In this document: piece after piece, positions 7,597-15,105 of the stretch
Position numbering within the stretch: the first letter of the stretch is position 1
How the letters are laid out: the number at the start of each line of letters is the position of its first letter
Assembly: GCA_046260445.1 (NCBI GenBank)
Contig: JBHEPF010000140.1
Span: 1-18,777 of the forward strand
Origin: F2B08 sp046260445
GTDB taxonomy: Bacteria; Actinomycetota; Actinomycetes; Actinomycetales; Dermatophilaceae
DNA length: 18,777 nt
Direction of reading: 5' to 3'
Position numbers and translations under genes: made by a program
The notes under the pieces: model-generated
The model's input: the letters and a program-made list of their open reading frames with translations, nothing else
Told to the model about the DNA's origin: nothing
The model's database searches: none

Positions 7597-8241
7597 GTGC
7601 TCCCGACCGCCGACACCCCCCCGCTGGACCCTTCGTCCGGCGAGGGTCGCCGCCTGCTCGCGGACGAGCTGAGCAAGCCCGAGTACTCCGGTGAGGGGAG
7701 CCTGCTGCGCCGGGCCGTGCAGACGGTCATCGACTGGTTCACCGACATCTTCGACCAGGCGTCCGGCGGGCCGATCTCCTACTGGTGGTATGCGGTGGTC
7801 GGCTTCGCCGTCCTCGCCCTCGTCGGGCTGGTGGGGTGGGCGCTGCTCCGGCTGGAGCCGGCCCGACGGGCCCGTCGGGCGGAGGGCGGCGGAGTCTTCG
7901 ACGAGCCGGGGGTCTCCGCGGCCGACTACCGGCGCAGAGCACAGGATGCGCGATCGGCCGGGGACCACGCGACCGCCGTGGTGGACGGCTACCGTGCTCT
8001 CGTCGCCGGTGCCGTGGAGCGGTTCGTCCTCGACGACCTGCCCGGAGCGACGGCACGCGAGATCGCTGTGACCTTGGCCGGCGTGTTCCCGGTCGAGACC
8101 GATCGGCTCGGCTCCACCGCGACGGTGTTCGACGCGGTCCGCTACGGCGATGAGGGCGCCGATCCGGAAGACGCCGATGCGGTCCTCTCCCTGGAGGAGC
8201 GCCTGCGGGCCGCCACACCCACCGTGTCGGCGTCCACATGA
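7597..8241 (+). CDS. DUF4129 domain membrane protein
   Basis: Protein of 214 aa with one transmembrane helix (about 61-85, SYWWYAVVGFAVLALVGLVG). The short N-terminal part contains a hydrophobic-amphipathic region (about 36-55). The C-terminal cytoplasmic domain has the DUF4129 pattern: AADYRRRAQDARSAGDHATAV (108-128), GYRALVAGAVERFVLDDLPG (131-150) and TAREIAVTL. In other bacteria this domain often forms the tail of TgpA-type transglutaminase membrane proteins. Here it stands alone, with no transglutaminase in the window. GTG 7597 lies 3 bp after the preceding stop with no clear Shine-Dalgarno site, so it is probably coupled. The stop overlaps the next ATG. The function is unknown. Confidence 0.85.
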   Translation: MLPTADTPPLDPSSGEGRRLLADELSKPEYSGEGSLLRRAVQTVIDWFTDIFDQASGGPISYWWYAVVGFAVLALVGLVGWALLRLEPARRARRAEGGGVFDEPGVSAADYRRRAQDARSAGDHATAVVDGYRALVAGAVERFVLDDLPGATAREIAVTLAGVFPVETDRLGSTATVFDAVRYGDEGADPEDADAVLSLEERLRAATPTVSAST

Positions 8242-9449
8242 GCACCACCGCCACCGACCGCGCAGCCGGCTCGTACACCACCCTGGGACCGACCCGCTCG
8301 GGTGCCGCGACCCGGCTGCGATCCATCGCGCCCTGGGTCGCCGTCCTGTTGCTCGGCGCCATCGCTCTGGTCGCGGTCGGTGTGCGGTCCGGTCCCGAGG
8401 CCCGCTTCCTCGACCCCCGATCGCCGGCCCCGGTGGGGAGCATGGCACTGGCCGAGGTGCTCCGGCAGAACGGCGTCGAGGTATCGGTCGCCAGCACGCT
8501 CGCGGAGCTGCCCGGGACGATCTCCCCGGGTACGACGGTCGTCGTCACCGCTGACCGGCAGATCTCCCGTGAGGCTCTGGTCGAGGTGGCCGACCGAGCG
8601 AGGGGGGCCGACCGGCTCGTCGTCCTGCTCGCCGCCCCCGGGGCCGTCGGCGACCTGGATCCCGGGCTGTCCGGATACACCGTGCCCGAGGTGCCCTCGG
8701 CGCCTGCTGCGGGGTGCGAGGTCACGGGTATCCGCCCGGGCGATGTCGTCACCGGCGCATCGGTGCTCATCCTCGCGCCCGGACCCTCTGATGCCGTGAC
8801 CTGCCTGCCTGCTCGTGGAATCCCTGACGGGGGCGCCGTCCTTGCCCGGCTCCCAGTGGACTCCGACCGGCCCGAGACCGTCCTCGTCGGGTTCGCCGGC
8901 GGGCTCACCAACGAGCAGATCACGGGTGAGGACAACGCCGCGGTCGCGCTGCGACTGCTCGGCCAGTCGCCCCGACTGACCTGGCTCATCCCCTCCGGCG
9001 TCGACACCGTGAGCAGCGCCGACGGCTCATCACGGTCCCCGTGGCCCGCCTGGTCGACTCCGGTGGCGCTCGTCCTCGTGGGCGGGACCGTCCTCCTCGC
9101 CCTCGTCCGAGGTCGGCGTCTCGGCCGTCTCGTGCCCGAGCCGCTCCCCGTCATCGTCCGGGCGGCCGAGACGACGGAGAGCCGCGGCCACCTCTACCAC
9201 CGCTCGCGCGACCGGGCCCGCACCGCGGCCATCCTCCGCGAAGGCACCCGCACCCGGTTGCGCCAGCGTCTCGGCGTGGCCCGCACCGACTCACTCGCCA
9301 ACCTCCTCCCCGCCGTCGCCGCGGCGACGGGAGAGTCGCCCGACCGCATACAGCATCTGCTCGGTGACGGTGAGCCGGCGTCGAACGCCGACCTCGTCGC
9401 CCTCGGATCCGATCTTGCCGACCTCGAACGAAAGGTACGCCTCTCATGA
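8238..9449 (+). CDS. DUF4350 domain membrane protein
   Basis: Protein of 403 aa with a transmembrane helix near 31-50 (APWVAVLLLGAIALVAV) and a second near 272-291 (STPVALVLVGGTVLLALV). Between them is an extracytoplasmic domain of about 220 residues. It begins with RFLDPRSPAPVGSMALAEVL and AEVLRQNGVEVSVASTLAEL, the pattern of DUF4350, which resembles the glutamine-amidotransferase-like fold of GldG/ABC-associated proteins. The C-terminal 110 residues are basic, with the conserved-looking HLYHRSRDRARTAAILREG. It overlaps both neighbours by ATGA. Gene order suggests the counterpart of M. tuberculosis Rv3691. No catalytic residues could be assigned and the function is unknown. Confidence 0.85.
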   Translation: MSTTATDRAAGSYTTLGPTRSGAATRLRSIAPWVAVLLLGAIALVAVGVRSGPEARFLDPRSPAPVGSMALAEVLRQNGVEVSVASTLAELPGTISPGTTVVVTADRQISREALVEVADRARGADRLVVLLAAPGAVGDLDPGLSGYTVPEVPSAPAAGCEVTGIRPGDVVTGASVLILAPGPSDAVTCLPARGIPDGGAVLARLPVDSDRPETVLVGFAGGLTNEQITGEDNAAVALRLLGQSPRLTWLIPSGVDTVSSADGSSRSPWPAWSTPVALVLVGGTVLLALVRGRRLGRLVPEPLPVIVRAAETTESRGHLYHRSRDRARTAAILREGTRTRLRQRLGVARTDSLANLLPAVAAATGESPDRIQHLLGDGEPASNADLVALGSDLADLERKVRLS

Positions 9450-10447
9450 CCACGCCACCGGAGCACGCCCCGCACGGGACGCAGGAGTCCCCCGAGAGCG
9501 CCCGGGCCCGGGCCTCGCTCATCGCCGTGCGGGACGAGGTCGCCAAGTCCGTCGTCGGGCAGGAGGGAGCGGTGTCCGGTCTCATCGTCGCGCTCCTGGC
9601 CCGCGGACACGTCCTCCTCGAGGGCGTGCCCGGCGTCGCGAAGACCCTCCTCATCCGCTCGCTCGCCGCAGCGCTCGACGTGACGACCAAGCGGGTCCAG
9701 TTCACCCCCGACCTCATGCCGGGCGACCTCACCGGCTCCCTCGTCTTCGACTCGCGCGTCTCGGACTTCGTCTTCCGCGAGGGGCCGGTCTTCACCAACC
9801 TGCTGCTCGCCGACGAGATCAACCGGACGCCCCCGAAGACCCAGTCCGCCCTCCTCGAGGCGATGGAGGAGCGGCAGGTGAGCGTCGACGGGCGACCCCG
9901 CGCGCTGCCCGCGCCCTTCCTCGTCGCCGCGACCCAGAACCCGATCGAGTACGAAGGCACCTACCCCCTGCCCGAGGCCCAGGTCGACCGGTTCCTCCTC
10001 AAGCTCACCCTCTCGGTGCCCGGCCGGGACGACGAGATCGAGGTGGTGCGCAGGCACGCGGCCGGGTTCGACCCCCGCGACCTCGCCGCCGCGGGACTGC
10101 GCCCGGTCGCCAGCGCCGATGACCTCGCCGCCGGCGCAGCGGCGGTGGGAGCGGTCGAGGTCCGCGCGGATGTCGCCGCCTACATCGTCGACATCGCCCG
10201 GGCCACACGCGTCTCCCCCTCCCTCTCCCTCGGAGTGAGCCCCCGCGGTGCAACAGCACTGCTGTCGACGGCCCGCGCCTGGGCATGGCTCTCCGGACGG
10301 ACGTATGTGACCCCGGACGACGTCAAGGCCCTCGCCCAGCCGAGCCTCGCCCACCGGCTCAGCCTCACCCCCGAGGCTGAGCTCGAAGGGGTGAGCGTGG
10401 GCTCGGTCCTCGACTCCGCGCTGTCCTCCGTCCCGGTGCCGCGCTGA
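9446..10447 (+). CDS. MoxR-family AAA+ ATPase
   Basis: Cytoplasmic AAA+ ATPase of 333 aa. Visible motifs are Walker A EGVPGVAKT (59-67), the MoxR-typical VQFTPDLMPGDLTGS (84-98), Walker B LLADEINR (120-127), the helix PPKTQSALLEAMEERQV (129-145), sensor 1 ATQNP (162-166) and the arginine-finger region LPEAQVDRFLLK (175-186). Residues after about 240 form the C-terminal lid domain (SPRGATALLSTARAWA). MoxR proteins generally act as chaperone-like ATPases that remodel a partner carrying a von Willebrand A-like domain, and the DUF58 protein encoded 4 bp downstream is the expected partner. GAAAGG at 9430-9435 lies 10 nt before the ATG, which overlaps the previous stop. The specific substrate is unknown. 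Gene order matches M. tuberculosis moxR2. Confidence 0.93.
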   Translation: MTTPPEHAPHGTQESPESARARASLIAVRDEVAKSVVGQEGAVSGLIVALLARGHVLLEGVPGVAKTLLIRSLAAALDVTTKRVQFTPDLMPGDLTGSLVFDSRVSDFVFREGPVFTNLLLADEINRTPPKTQSALLEAMEERQVSVDGRPRALPAPFLVAATQNPIEYEGTYPLPEAQVDRFLLKLTLSVPGRDDEIEVVRRHAAGFDPRDLAAAGLRPVASADDLAAGAAAVGAVEVRADVAAYIVDIARATRVSPSLSLGVSPRGATALLSTARAWAWLSGRTYVTPDDVKALAQPSLAHRLSLTPEAELEGVSVGSVLDSALSSVPVPR

Positions 10448-10450
10448 CCG

Positions 10451-11746
10451 ATGGCTCTCTCCCACCGCGCACTCTGGCTGGTCCCGCTCGGGATCGTCGC
10501 CGCCGTGCTCTGGCCGTCGGCTGCGACGGTCCGCTGGTGGGTGGTCCTGTCCGCGGCCGTGCTGGTCATCGACGCCTACCTCGCGCCGCGACCACGTGAC
10601 CTGCTCCTGCGCCGGGCCCCCGTCCCCGCACGCCGGCTCGGCGAGAGCGCCGAGTCCGTCCTGACAGTGACCAACTCCGGGTCCCGTCGGGTGCGAGGGC
10701 TGCTCCGGGACGCCTGGCAACCGTCCGCAGGCGCGACGGAGGACCGGCACCGTGTCGACCTGCGCCCCGGCGAGCGGGCCCGGGTCGCGACGACGCTGGC
10801 TCCGACGCGGCGCGGGGACCGCCGGGCAGACGCCGTGACCATCCGGCTGGGTGGACCGCTGGGTCTGGCCGCCCGACAGCGCTCCTTCGCCGTGCCCGGG
10901 ATGGCCCGGGCGCTACACCCCTTCGCCTCGCGCAAGCACCTGCCGAGCAAGCTCGCCCGGCTCCGGGAGATCGACGGCCGCTCGGCGGTGCGGACCCGGG
11001 GCCAGGGGACCGAGTTCGACTCGCTCCGCGACTACGTCGAGGGCGATGACGTCCGCTCGATCGACTGGCGGGCCACCGCCCGGCGTCAGCACCTCGTCGT
11101 GCGCACCTGGCAACCCGAGCAGCACCGCCGCATCGTCATCGTCGTCGACTCCTCCCGGACCTCGGCCGGGCGCGTGGGCGACGCGCCGCGGCTCGACGCC
11201 GGCATGGACGCCGCGCTCCTCCTCACCGCCCTCGCCGAGCACGCCCGGGACCGGGTCGAGGTCGTCGTCGGCGACCGCCGAATCCGGGCGCGGGTCGGCG
11301 GCGGCACCCGCGGCACGGCATCCCTACGGGACGTCGTCGACGCCTTCGCCACGGTCGAGCCCGAGCTCGTCGAGGCGGACTGGCCCACGCTGCTGTCCGC
11401 GGTGAGCACCCGCGGCAACCGCCGGGCGCTCGTCGTCCTCATCACCCCTCTGGAGTCCGCGGCGATCGAGTTCGGGCTGCTCCCCTCCCTGCCCGGACTG
11501 GCACGGCATCACGAGGTCGTCATCGCCTCCGTCGCCGACCCGACCGTCTCAGCGCTACGCGAGACGCGCGGCGACCTCGGGAGCACGTATGCCGCAGCGG
11601 CCGCGGAGCGGACCATCGCCCTGCGCCGGCAGACGGCCGATGCGCTGCGGCGACTCGGCGCATACGTCCTCGACGCGGACGCCGACACCCTCCCGGTCGA
11701 GCTCGTGGACTACTACCTGCTGCTCAAGGCGCACGGCCGCCTCTGA
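10451..11746 (+). CDS. DUF58 (vWA-like) membrane protein, MoxR partner
   Basis: Protein of 431 aa. The N-terminus has a hydrophobic hairpin (about 8-24 and 29-44), then an extracytoplasmic or immunoglobulin-like region. Next comes the DUF58 hallmark GTEFDSLRDYVEGDDVR and SIDWRATAR (187-211), followed by a von Willebrand A-like strand RRIVIVVDSSRTS (226-238). That segment has a partial metal-ion site: DxS is present, but the final serine of DxSxS is replaced by Thr237. DUF58 proteins are almost always paired with MoxR ATPases, as here. The ATG is 4 bp after the moxR stop and has no strong Shine-Dalgarno site. It is the last gene of the plus-strand operon and converges on the SpoIIM-like gene. 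The biological role is unknown. Confidence 0.9.
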   Translation: MALSHRALWLVPLGIVAAVLWPSAATVRWWVVLSAAVLVIDAYLAPRPRDLLLRRAPVPARRLGESAESVLTVTNSGSRRVRGLLRDAWQPSAGATEDRHRVDLRPGERARVATTLAPTRRGDRRADAVTIRLGGPLGLAARQRSFAVPGMARALHPFASRKHLPSKLARLREIDGRSAVRTRGQGTEFDSLRDYVEGDDVRSIDWRATARRQHLVVRTWQPEQHRRIVIVVDSSRTSAGRVGDAPRLDAGMDAALLLTALAEHARDRVEVVVGDRRIRARVGGGTRGTASLRDVVDAFATVEPELVEADWPTLLSAVSTRGNRRALVVLITPLESAAIEFGLLPSLPGLARHHEVVIASVADPTVSALRETRGDLGSTYAAAAAERTIALRRQTADALRRLGAYVLDADADTLPVELVDYYLLLKAHGRL

Positions 11747-11799
11747 CCGCCGTCCCCTTTCTCTCGTCGCCTTCTTCTCCCCAACCGGGAAAGGCATGG

Positions 11800-11846
11800 T
11801 TCGCCACGGTTCGGACGCGTGGTGAACGATGCGTTCGCGTGGTGAA
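11800..11846. repeat. Inverted plus direct repeat between convergent genes; possible bidirectional terminator
   Basis: TTCGCCACG (11800-11808) and CGTGGTGAA (11818-11826) form a 9-bp inverted repeat with one G-T pair and a 9-nt loop. GCGTGGTGAA recurs exactly at 11817-11826 and 11837-11846, so the left arm could pair with either copy. It sits in the 118-bp gap between two converging genes, where a terminator is expected. There is no T-run, so a U-less terminator or a protein-binding site are both possible. Confidence 0.4.
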
Positions 11847-11864
11847 GTCCACGACGACCCCGCC

Positions 11865-12860
11865 TCAGGCCGCGACCGGCGCGTAGTCACCCCGCTCGGC
11901 CGCCCCGATGTCGCCGGTCACTCCGGCGAGGGCGGCGCGTCGACCGAGGATGAACACATAGGCGAGGAAGACCAGCTCGGCGACGACACCGATGGTGATC
12001 CGGGCCCAGGTCGGCAGGCCGGAGGGCGTGACGAAGCCCTCGATGATGCCACTCACGAGGAGTACGAGGACCAGACCCAGGGCGACGGCGATCGCCGTGC
12101 GGCCCTCGCGGGCGAAGGACTGCACCCGGGTGAGCGGGCCCGGGTCGACCCAGGACCAGAAGAGCCGAAGCCCCACCCCGCCGGCGACGAAGATCGCAGT
12201 GAGCTCGAGGATCCCGTGCGGGAGGATGAGGCCGAAGAAGAGGTCCAGCCGGTCGTGGGCGGCCATGAGCGCCCCGGCGATCCCGACGTTCATGACGTTC
12301 ATGAAGAGGACATAGACCACCGGCAGGCCGAGCACTCCCATCGCGATGGCCTGTGCCGCGACCCACGCGTTGTTCGTCCAGACGAGCGTCGCGAACTCCC
12401 CGTGCGGGTACTCCGAGTAGTAGTTCTCGAAGTCGGTGTTGACGTAGGCGTCGATCTGGCCGGGGGTGAGCTGTGAGGAGTACACCTCCGGGTTCGCGAA
12501 CGCGTACCAGCCGACCGCGAAGGCGAAGGCGACGTTGACGACGGCGACCCCGATCCACCACCACCGCAGCCGGTACAGCGCGGCCGGGAAGGTCTCGACG
12601 AGAAAGCGCCCGAGCGCGTCCCACGACCCGGAGCGGGCGCCGGCGGTGTGGATCCGGGCCCGGCTGAGCAGGGACGACAGGTAGCGGACGAGGGCTGGGT
12701 CGGGGTTGACCGAGCGAAGGGTCGACAGATCGGTCGAGACCTCGGTGTAGAGCCGGAGCAGCTCGTCGGACTCGGCCCCACTGAGCCGACGCTGTGCGAC
12801 AAGGACCTCCAGTCGGCGCCACGCCCCATGGCGGGCGCCGACGTACGCGTCGAGATCCAT
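11865..12860 (-). CDS. SpoIIM-like (stage II sporulation protein M family) membrane protein
   Basis: Integral membrane protein of 331 aa from ATG 12860. The first 95 residues are soluble and helical (MDLDAYVGARHGAWRRLEVL, then SDELLRLYTEVSTDLSTLRS). About five transmembrane segments follow (near 99-120, 165-195, 206-230, 253-275 and 286-306). The family hallmark LILPHGILELTAIFVAGG lies at 211-228. SpoIIM homologues occur widely in non-sporulating actinobacteria beside MoxR/DUF58 genes, so a sporulation role is not implied. An in-frame ATG 14 codons upstream exists. The shorter start is preferred because it fits the family N-terminus and lies 7 nt after a -10 box. The gene runs opposite to the MoxR operon and diverges from the RDD gene. 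The inversion, from memory, is also seen for M. tuberculosis Rv3694c. Confidence 0.87.
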   Translation of the reverse strand: MDLDAYVGARHGAWRRLEVLVAQRRLSGAESDELLRLYTEVSTDLSTLRSVNPDPALVRYLSSLLSRARIHTAGARSGSWDALGRFLVETFPAALYRLRWWWIGVAVVNVAFAFAVGWYAFANPEVYSSQLTPGQIDAYVNTDFENYYSEYPHGEFATLVWTNNAWVAAQAIAMGVLGLPVVYVLFMNVMNVGIAGALMAAHDRLDLFFGLILPHGILELTAIFVAGGVGLRLFWSWVDPGPLTRVQSFAREGRTAIAVALGLVLVLLVSGIIEGFVTPSGLPTWARITIGVVAELVFLAYVFILGRRAALAGVTGDIGAAERGDYAPVAA

Positions 12861-12867
12861 GGACGCC

Positions 12868-12873
12868 AGTATG
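12868..12873 (-). promoter_or_regulatory. Putative -10 box for the SpoIIM-like gene
   Basis: On the minus strand CATACT lies 7 nt before ATG 12860, compatible with a leaderless transcript. GTGACC (plus coordinates 12890-12895) lies 16 nt further upstream and could act as a weak -35. The first base of the -10 departs from TANNNT, but the A and final T are kept. Confidence 0.4.
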
Positions 12874-12884
12874 CCTGGCGCACC

Positions 12885-12894
12885 TGACCGGTCA
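12885..12894. promoter_or_regulatory. Perfect 10-bp palindrome between divergent promoters, possible operator
   Basis: TGACCGGTCA is a perfect palindrome in the 65-bp gap between the divergent SpoIIM-like and RDD genes. It overlaps the likely -35 region of the minus-strand promoter and sits about 20 bp before the plus-strand -10 box. A dimeric regulator bound here could affect both genes. No regulator gene is adjacent. Confidence 0.35.
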
Positions 12895-12913
12895 CCCAGC
12901 ACGCACGGTTCCG

Positions 12914-12919
12914 TACAGT
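12914..12919 (+). promoter_or_regulatory. Putative -10 box for the RDD gene
   Basis: TACAGT lies 6 nt before ATG 12926, with no ribosome binding site between them. This is consistent with a leaderless mRNA and supports ATG 12926 rather than in-frame starts further upstream. Confidence 0.5.
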
Positions 12920-12925
12920 GGCGCT

Positions 12926-13798
12926 ATGTCGATCCCCCCCGAACCTCCCTCGGGTGCGCTCATCGACCCCCGCACTCACATCGGCGTCGGGGAGTACGCC
13001 ACCGACGGCACGGTGACGAGCGAGGCCGTCGAGGTCGAGCTCCCCGTGGCCAGCGTCCTGCACCGGCTCGGCTCCGGGCTCATCGACCTGCTCGTCCTCG
13101 CCGTCGCCGGCTTCCTCGTGGCGCTCCTCATCGGGCTCGTCATCGCCGACGTCAGCTTCGCGGTCGCCCGGACGCTCCTCATCGTCACTCTCGTCCTGCT
13201 CGTCCTCGGCATCCCGGTGGCCTCGGAGACGCTCACGCGGGGCAAGACCGTGGGCAAGCTCGTCACCGGGCTGCGCACCGTCAGGGACGACGGCGGACCC
13301 ATCAGCGCACGACACGCCATCGTGCGCGGTCTTGTCGCGTGGGTCGAGGTCTACCTCGCTCAGGGCACCGTCGCCATCGTCGCGATGCTGCTCACGAGTC
13401 GCAACCGGCGCCTCGGGGACCTCGCGGCCGGCACCTACGTCATCAACGAGCGGCAGACGATGCGGATGCCGGTTCCCACGGCGATGCCGCCCCAGCTCGC
13501 CGCCTGGGCCGCCGGAGCCGACATCGCCGCCCTGCCCGACTCCCTCGCCCTCGCGGCGCGCCAGTTCCTGCACCGCGCTCCCACGCTCACCCCGCACGCA
13601 CGGCACGTCCTCGGCCAGGATCTCGCCCGCCAGGTCAGCGGCTATGTCGCTCCCCAGCCCCCGCACGGACACCACCCGGAGACCTTCCTCGCCGCCGTGC
13701 TCGCCGACCGGCGCCGCCGGGACGCGAAGCGGCTGGCACGCGAGGCAGACCTGCGCGCCCGGGTCGTCCACCGAAGCGGTGACCTCCCGGTGTCGTGA
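12926..13798 (+). CDS. RDD-family membrane protein
   Basis: Protein of 290 aa. The RDD domain spans about residues 40-175. It has HRLGSGLIDLLVLAVAGFL with the family Arg and Asp in the first helix, a second hydrophobic segment at about 78-100, GKTVGKLVTGLRTVRDDGG (106-124), a third at about 136-157, and RRLGDLAAGTYVI (161-173). The C-terminal 115 residues are soluble, with a helical SLALAARQFL region and a basic end (ADRRRRDAKRLAREADLRARV), probably cytoplasmic. RDD proteins have been linked to ion or small-molecule transport, but this one has no assigned function. A longer open frame reaches upstream across the divergent promoter, but ATG 12926 is favoured by the -10 box. It completes the MoxR module. 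Confidence 0.88.
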   Translation: MSIPPEPPSGALIDPRTHIGVGEYATDGTVTSEAVEVELPVASVLHRLGSGLIDLLVLAVAGFLVALLIGLVIADVSFAVARTLLIVTLVLLVLGIPVASETLTRGKTVGKLVTGLRTVRDDGGPISARHAIVRGLVAWVEVYLAQGTVAIVAMLLTSRNRRLGDLAAGTYVINERQTMRMPVPTAMPPQLAAWAAGADIAALPDSLALAARQFLHRAPTLTPHARHVLGQDLARQVSGYVAPQPPHGHHPETFLAAVLADRRRRDAKRLAREADLRARVVHRSGDLPVS

Positions 13799-13810
13799 CC
13801 TGATGGTCAC
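13795..13810. terminator. Hairpin overlapping the RDD stop codon
   Basis: GTGACC and GGTCAC form a perfect 6-bp stem with a TGAT loop. It starts within the stop codon region, in the 45-bp gap between two converging genes. A further GGTGACC near 13767 offers an alternative left arm. There is no T-run, so this is only terminator-like. Confidence 0.35.
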
Positions 13811-13843
13811 CTCACGCCGAGGAGTCGGACAAGGAGTCGGACC

Positions 13844-14986
13844 TCAGTACCGCAGGAGCGCTGCGACGGGTGCTCCGCCGGGCAGCTCGTCGAACACCCT
13901 CACCGCTCCACCGTTGCGCAGCGTCGCCCGCGCGGCGGCGTCGGCGAGCCCGCGGAGGTCCTCACGGTCCCGCAGTGGGAGCACGACCTCCGGTCCTCCG
14001 TTCCCGCCGGCGTAGCACCCGTCGGCGGTGATGAGCAGCGTGTCCACCCTCCCCTCGTTCGCCATCGTGAGCACCGGGTCGGCCCCCAGAGCGCCCGACC
14101 CCCTGGCCTGCTGCTCGTGGAAGCGATCGAGCAGACGGGCGCTCTCCTCGTCCAGCCGGGATGCCACCAGCGCCCACGCGGCGCCCCTCAGCTCATCCTC
14201 ACCCATATCGTCGGGGTTGTGCTCGATCGCGTCGTCGAGCAGGTGCGGGTAGACGCTGAGCTCGCGATAGACCGCCACCCACTCCGGCAACCCCGCGAGG
14301 ATCATCGGGATGGTGCGTCCCGCGAGCTGGCGCTCCACCGCGCGCGCGACCTCCCGGAAGAACTCGACGACCTCTTCCTTGTGCGCGTTGTCGAGCGAGC
14401 TGGCGCCGTAGTACACCGCGCCCGCCGACCCGGCACGGCCGGAGGCATTGGGACGGGGCACCGAGTCGGACTGCGGCCCGTCGGGCTCGAAGACGTCCTC
14501 GAACGCCGTCGGCACGGACGGCAGCTCCAGCTCGCCGATCCGGTCTCGGCTGCCCCGCAGCACTCGCACGTTCCGCTGGCTCAGCGTGAGGACGACGTAG
14601 TTGCGGTCCGCGAGCAGCGCCAGGAGTGGGCCGAGGACGAACCCGGGGCCCACCGCACCCAGCTCGGGCAGGTCGAGGGGCACGCGGTAGGTCGCGTGCC
14701 AGCCCGTGCGGAGGAACATCGCCAGGCCCTCCGCCATGTGGTTCCACGCCATCACGTCGCGATGCAGGTCCCAGGCCGGTGCCAGCAGCTCGGCGATGTC
14801 GGCGCGGTCCATGCCGTCGTGCTGCAGCGCGTGCTCCACGGCGGTCAGCAGGTTCCGCCACCGGATCCGGTCCTCGTCACCGGCCTTCGCCCCCTGAACG
14901 CGGTGCGTCGGCGAGAAGAGGGACACCCGGACGCCCTCGCCCTCCCCCACCAGCTCGTCGAACTCGGCTCGGGTCATCAGATCCAT
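13844..14986 (-). CDS. baeRF family 3 protein (bacterial archaeo-eukaryotic release factor-like)
   Basis: About 380 aa from ATG 14986. It begins with the family pattern MDLMTRAEFDELVGEGEG and VRVSLFSPTHR (20-30). It continues with IRWRNLLTAVEHAL (41-54), WNHMAEGLAMFL (81-92), NYVVLTLSQRNVRVLRG (129-145) and ELELPSVP (152-159). It ends in an L7Ae/Pelota-like segment: VDTLLITADG, then GGAVRVFDELPGGAPVAALLRY split as GGAVRVFDELP and VAALLRY. This matches my recollection of baeRF family 3, bacterial homologues of eRF1/Pelota domains predicted, but not shown, to act at ribosomes. The frame can extend to ATG 15016, but the -10 box at 15020-15025 would start transcription inside that extension. GAGGAG at 14999-15004 lies 12 nt before 14986. 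An in-frame ATG at 14998 directly abuts it. No stop-codon-reading NIKS or GGQ motif was seen. Confidence 0.78.
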   Translation of the reverse strand: MDLMTRAEFDELVGEGEGVRVSLFSPTHRVQGAKAGDEDRIRWRNLLTAVEHALQHDGMDRADIAELLAPAWDLHRDVMAWNHMAEGLAMFLRTGWHATYRVPLDLPELGAVGPGFVLGPLLALLADRNYVVLTLSQRNVRVLRGSRDRIGELELPSVPTAFEDVFEPDGPQSDSVPRPNASGRAGSAGAVYYGASSLDNAHKEEVVEFFREVARAVERQLAGRTIPMILAGLPEWVAVYRELSVYPHLLDDAIEHNPDDMGEDELRGAAWALVASRLDEESARLLDRFHEQQARGSGALGADPVLTMANEGRVDTLLITADGCYAGGNGGPEVVLPLRDREDLRGLADAAARATLRNGGAVRVFDELPGGAPVAALLRY

Positions 14987-15019
14987 GTCGTGACTCATCT
15001 CCTCGGTGGCTGTCATCCG

Positions 15020-15025
15020 AGCCTA
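15020..15025 (-). promoter_or_regulatory. Putative -10 box for the baeRF3 gene
   Basis: On the minus strand TAGGCT lies only 3 nt before ATG 15016. With the usual 6-7 nt spacing the RNA would begin near 15013, inside that codon region, so initiation at 14986 or 14998 is more likely. The hexamer is identical to the one before the PNP gene. Confidence 0.4.
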
Positions 15026-15105
15026 GACCGACCTCGGCGACGACGACAGCCGCGCGGTGAAACCGCACGCGGGCGATGTCGGCCCCTCGCGAGTGGGTGC
15101 GCGCG

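Noticed and set aside
11829..12476. 215-codon plus-strand frame opposite the SpoIIM-like gene
   Set aside because: It is Asp/Glu/Gly/Arg-rich with no motif, and it lies antisense to a protein with the SpoIIM hallmark and transmembrane helices.
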